A DNA stretch of 7,033 bases. Source: Modestobacter sp. Its GTDB lineage: Bacteria; Actinomycetota; Actinomycetes; Mycobacteriales; Geodermatophilaceae. The stretch's first letter is position 1. Each line of letters starts with the position of its first letter. Below the pieces are notes generated by a model, which worked only from the letters and a program-made list of their open reading frames with translations, searched no databases and had not been told where the DNA came from. Location: assembly GCA_025966175.1 (NCBI GenBank), contig JAOPVN010000383.1, positions 1-7,033 of the forward strand, read 5' to 3'. Below, piece by piece: positions 5,015 to 7,033 of this stretch. The position numbers and the translations under genes were made by a program.

Positions 5015-6312
5015 ATGTCCACCCTCGGGACCACGGGCCCCGCCGCGTCCAGCTCCGGTGCGACCTCCACCGGCACGCTGAGCCGGGGCCGCACCCAGAG
5101 CCTGCCCGGCTTCGACGCCTCCGCGCCGCTGCTGCAGGTCACCGACCTCAACGTCCGCTTCCCCACCGAGGACGGCTCCGTGCACGCCGTCCGCGGCGTG
5201 GACTACACGCTGCGCGCCGGTGAGGTGCTCGGCATCGTCGGCGAGTCCGGCTCGGGCAAGTCGGTCACCTCGCTGGCCGTCATGGGTCTGCTGCCGAGTT
5301 CGGCCCGGGTCAGCGGCTCGGTGAAGTACCGCGGCCAGGAGCTCCTCGGGCAGAGCGACCGCAGCATGTCGCGGATCCGCGGCAAGGGCGTGTCGATGAT
5401 CTTCCAGGACCCGATGACGTCGCTGGACCCGGTGTACCAGGTCGGCGCGCAGATCCAGGAGACCCTGCGGATCCACGACAAGTCGCTGTCGTCCAAGGGC
5501 GCGGAGGCGCGGGCAGTGGAGCTGCTCGAGCTGGTCGGCATCCCGAACGCCGTCGAGCGGGTGCACTCCTACCCGCACGAGTTCTCCGGCGGCATGCGCC
5601 AGCGCGTGGTCATCGCCATCGCCATGGCCAACCAGCCGGAGGTGATCATCGCCGACGAGCCGACGACGGCGCTGGACGTCACCGTGCAGGCACAGATCCT
5701 CGAGGTGCTGCAGACGGCGCTGCAGGAGACCGGCGCGGCGATGGTCATGATCACCCACGACCTGGGCGTGGTCGCCGGGATCGCCGACCGGGTGCTGGTC
5801 ATGTACGCCGGCCGGCCGGTCGAGGTCGGCAGCGTCGAGGACATCTACTACGAGCCGCGGATGCCCTACACGCTCGGGCTGCTGGGCTCGCTGCCGCGGC
5901 TGGACGCCCCGACCCGCGAGCGGCTCACGCCGATCCTCGGTTCACCGCCCTCGTTGGTGAACATGCCCCCGGGGTGTCCGTTCGCGCCCCGGTGCCCGCT
6001 GCACGTCGCCGAGTGCGACGAGGCCGAGCCGCCGCTGTTCCAGGTCGGCCCCGGCCACAACGCCGCCTGCATCCGCACGCAGGAGGTCGAGCGCGCGCAC
6101 GGGCGCGCGGCCGAGGTGTTCAGCGAGACCGCGACCGACGCCGTCCTCGCGGGGGAGGCCCTGCCGGCCGACCTGGCCCTCGGTGAGGGCGCCGGTGAGG
6201 CCACCGTCGCCGGCGACCCGCCGGCCGGCCAGACCGAGCCGCGCGCCTCGGGCGTCAGCGACACCGGCAGCGTCATCAGCACCCACCGCGGCACCACGGA
6301 CGGAGACCGGGC

Positions 6313-6316
<4 letters not shown>
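5015..6316 (+). CDS. ABC importer ATPase 1 (DppD/OppD type) with long extra N- and C-terminal tails
   Basis: A 433-residue cytoplasmic ATPase, about 100 longer than the usual DppD/OppD. The nucleotide-binding domain has all key elements: Walker A G76-E-S-G-S-G-K-S83, Q-loop Q131, signature F190-S-G-G-M, Walker B I211-I-A-D-E-P216, D-loop A-L-D (219-221) and H-loop H248. The oligopeptide-type C-terminal region (oligo_HPY) follows with four cysteines: C321, C327, C334 and C352. In a mycobacterial OppD an iron-sulfur cluster is reported in this region, so one is plausible here. The extra length comes from a Ser/Thr/Gly/Ala tail (1-37) and an Ala/Gly/Glu/Asp-rich tail without lysine (about 363-433). 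GGAG, six bases before the ATG at 5015, sets the start; an in-frame GTG at 5000 would add five residues. The stop codon overlaps the next ATG. Confidence 0.93.

Positions 6317-7033
<717 letters not shown>

Noticed and set aside
4781..5758. Minus-strand open frame of 325 codons opposite the second permease and first ATPase
   Set aside because: It is a mirror of strongly supported ABC genes; the product is His/Asp/Arg-rich without motifs.

Overview
The window looks like a chromosomal segment of a high-GC Gram-positive actinobacterium. Base composition is strongly GC-rich, codons end mostly in G or C, GTG starts are used, terminators are GC hairpins without U-tracts, and one promoter matches the actinobacterial SigB-type general stress consensus. 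The protein flavour would suit Geodermatophilaceae or a relative, but that placement is inference only.

Layout. On the minus strand at the left edge lie two genes: the N-terminal 97 codons of a TldD/PmbA-family metalloprotease (291 down to the window edge) and, upstream of it, a small CsbD-family stress protein (594 down to 424). A perfect 18-bp hairpin (357-396) separates them. CsbD has its own SigB-like promoter (656-631) and a strong ribosome binding site. From about 595 to 970 is a divergent regulatory region. To its right, on the plus strand, is a complete set of peptide-type ABC importer genes in the order A-B-C-D-F: a family 5 substrate-binding lipoprotein (971-2704), two six-helix permeases (3006-3995 and 4025-4990), and two ATPases (5015-6316, and 6313 running off the right edge).

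How the genes work together. The lipoprotein would capture a peptide or similar solute outside the membrane, the two permeases form the channel, and the two ATPases power import. The genes from the first permease onward are tightly packed (gaps of 29 and 24 bases, then a 4-base ATGA overlap). The binding protein is set apart by a 301-base gap with two strong consecutive hairpins, and a -10-like element placed exactly for leaderless transcription of the first permease. This suggests that the binding protein and the membrane/ATPase genes are expressed at different levels or from separate promoters.

I found no mobile element, CRISPR array, tRNA or rRNA. No convincing novel multi-gene system is visible: this is an accessory-type nutrient importer beside housekeeping and stress genes. 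The points most worth a second look are the transcriptional architecture (SigB-like promoter, tandem hairpins, leaderless-type promoter) and the long extra tails on the first ATPase, which also carries a four-cysteine motif.
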